This document shows, piece by piece, positions 63,758 to 64,000 of a stretch of DNA of 64,000 nucleotides. Source of the stretch: Aquarana catesbeiana (Eukaryota; Chordata; Amphibia; Anura; Ranidae); NCBI RefSeq assembly GCF_042186555.1, contig NC_133332.1, positions 236,262,015 to 236,326,014 of the forward strand, written 5' to 3'. A program made the position numbers and the translations under genes. The notes beneath the pieces are model-generated. The model was not told the origin of the DNA. It saw only the letters and a program-made list of their open reading frames with translations, and did no database searches. Each line of letters opens with the position of its first letter. Within the stretch, counting starts at the first letter, position 1.

Positions 63758-64000
63758 AGGGCAGGTCCGAACCAAGCACGGCACCCTTTGGGCTCCTTTT
63801 GCTAATCTCGTGTTAGTAAAAGTTTGGTGAGAGACGATTCACGCTTTTTCAGACTCGTGGCTTTCAGATCGTTTTCTGCTGTTCAGTTTGTGCTTGTGGG
63901 TTTGTATCTGCTCTTCAGTGCCTGCAGTGAGTTCGCATTGATTTTTCATTGTGTTCTTGTTCATTCGTTACTGATTTTCAGGTCGCTCTTCACAGGCCTT
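63758..64000 (+). mobile_element. Harbinger 5' leader (copy 4), runs off the window
   Basis: Matches 19930-20160 of the large element from the GCACCCTTTGGGCTCC block on, including the full leader hairpin (63796-63805/63813-63822). The terminal repeat and TATA box are missing, so it is 5' truncated; the nuclease gene would follow beyond 64000. Confidence 0.8.

Noticed and set aside
63300..63830. Overlapping plus-strand frames of 104-176 codons
   Set aside because: Minisatellite translation in three frames, running on into the non-coding Harbinger leader.
1..64000. tRNA or rRNA genes
   Set aside because: No cloverleaf with A and B boxes and no rRNA core sequence was noticed; the proline-tRNA match at 37990-38008 is a retroelement primer site.

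Overview
The window reads as repeat-rich genomic DNA of an amphibian, most likely a ranid frog. I see no operons or bacterial gene signals. Instead there are introns with GT/AG borders, TATA boxes, AATAAA signals, CpG-poor AT-rich spacers and a dense, nested set of transposable elements. The species is inferred from repeat style (DIRS elements, large PIF/Harbinger elements, CR1/L2-type LINE, Tc1, MITEs ending in TTAACCACTT) and was not tested by search.

Layout. 1-5.3 kb: MITEs and hairpins, plus one candidate host promoter and first exon on the minus strand (about 3.07-3.25 kb). 5.27-12.4 kb: a non-coding retroelement with a 12-bp target duplication and a well-formed hammerhead ribozyme, split by a 4.7-kb DIRS retrotransposon (gag, RT-RNase H-methylase-like, tyrosine recombinase, all broken). 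12.6-19.3 kb: nested MITEs, a hAT-type MITE with a perfect 8-bp duplication, a dead Tc1 copy. 19.75-32.0 kb: a large PIF/Harbinger transposon with three genes: DDE nuclease (broken), Myb/SANT-like protein (minus strand, three exons) and a MADF-domain protein (two exons, open throughout). A second DIRS element (24.22-29.64 kb) sits in intron 1 of the Myb-like gene. 33.5-39.1 kb: a candidate solo LTR and a complete LTR element on the minus strand (1-kb LTRs, 4-bp duplication, proline-tRNA-like primer site, purine tract) whose only protein is unrecognised. 39.5-46.7 kb: a decayed endogenous retrovirus (RNase H, integrase, gamma-type env, 3' LTR), interrupted by a minisatellite repeat and a hAT element and internally duplicated. 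47.3-50.2 kb: a tandem ~330-bp repeat hit by two retroinsertions with 16- and 11-bp duplications. 50.2-54.1 kb: a Harbinger fragment, then a second copy of the unrecognised LTR element. 54.2-64 kb: Harbinger MITEs, a Harbinger 5' part, an L2/CR1-type LINE end, a second Tc1, microsatellites, an inverted copy of the minisatellite repeat, and a fourth Harbinger 5' end running off the window.

The window is therefore a stratigraphy of insertions. The observations most worth following are the LTR element family with an unknown zinc-ribbon/PDPR-Y-W protein, the third (MADF) gene inside Harbinger, the hammerhead-bearing retroelements, a gag intron shared by two diverged DIRS copies, and a 5'-leader hairpin shared by four Harbinger copies. 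No complete host gene is visible.
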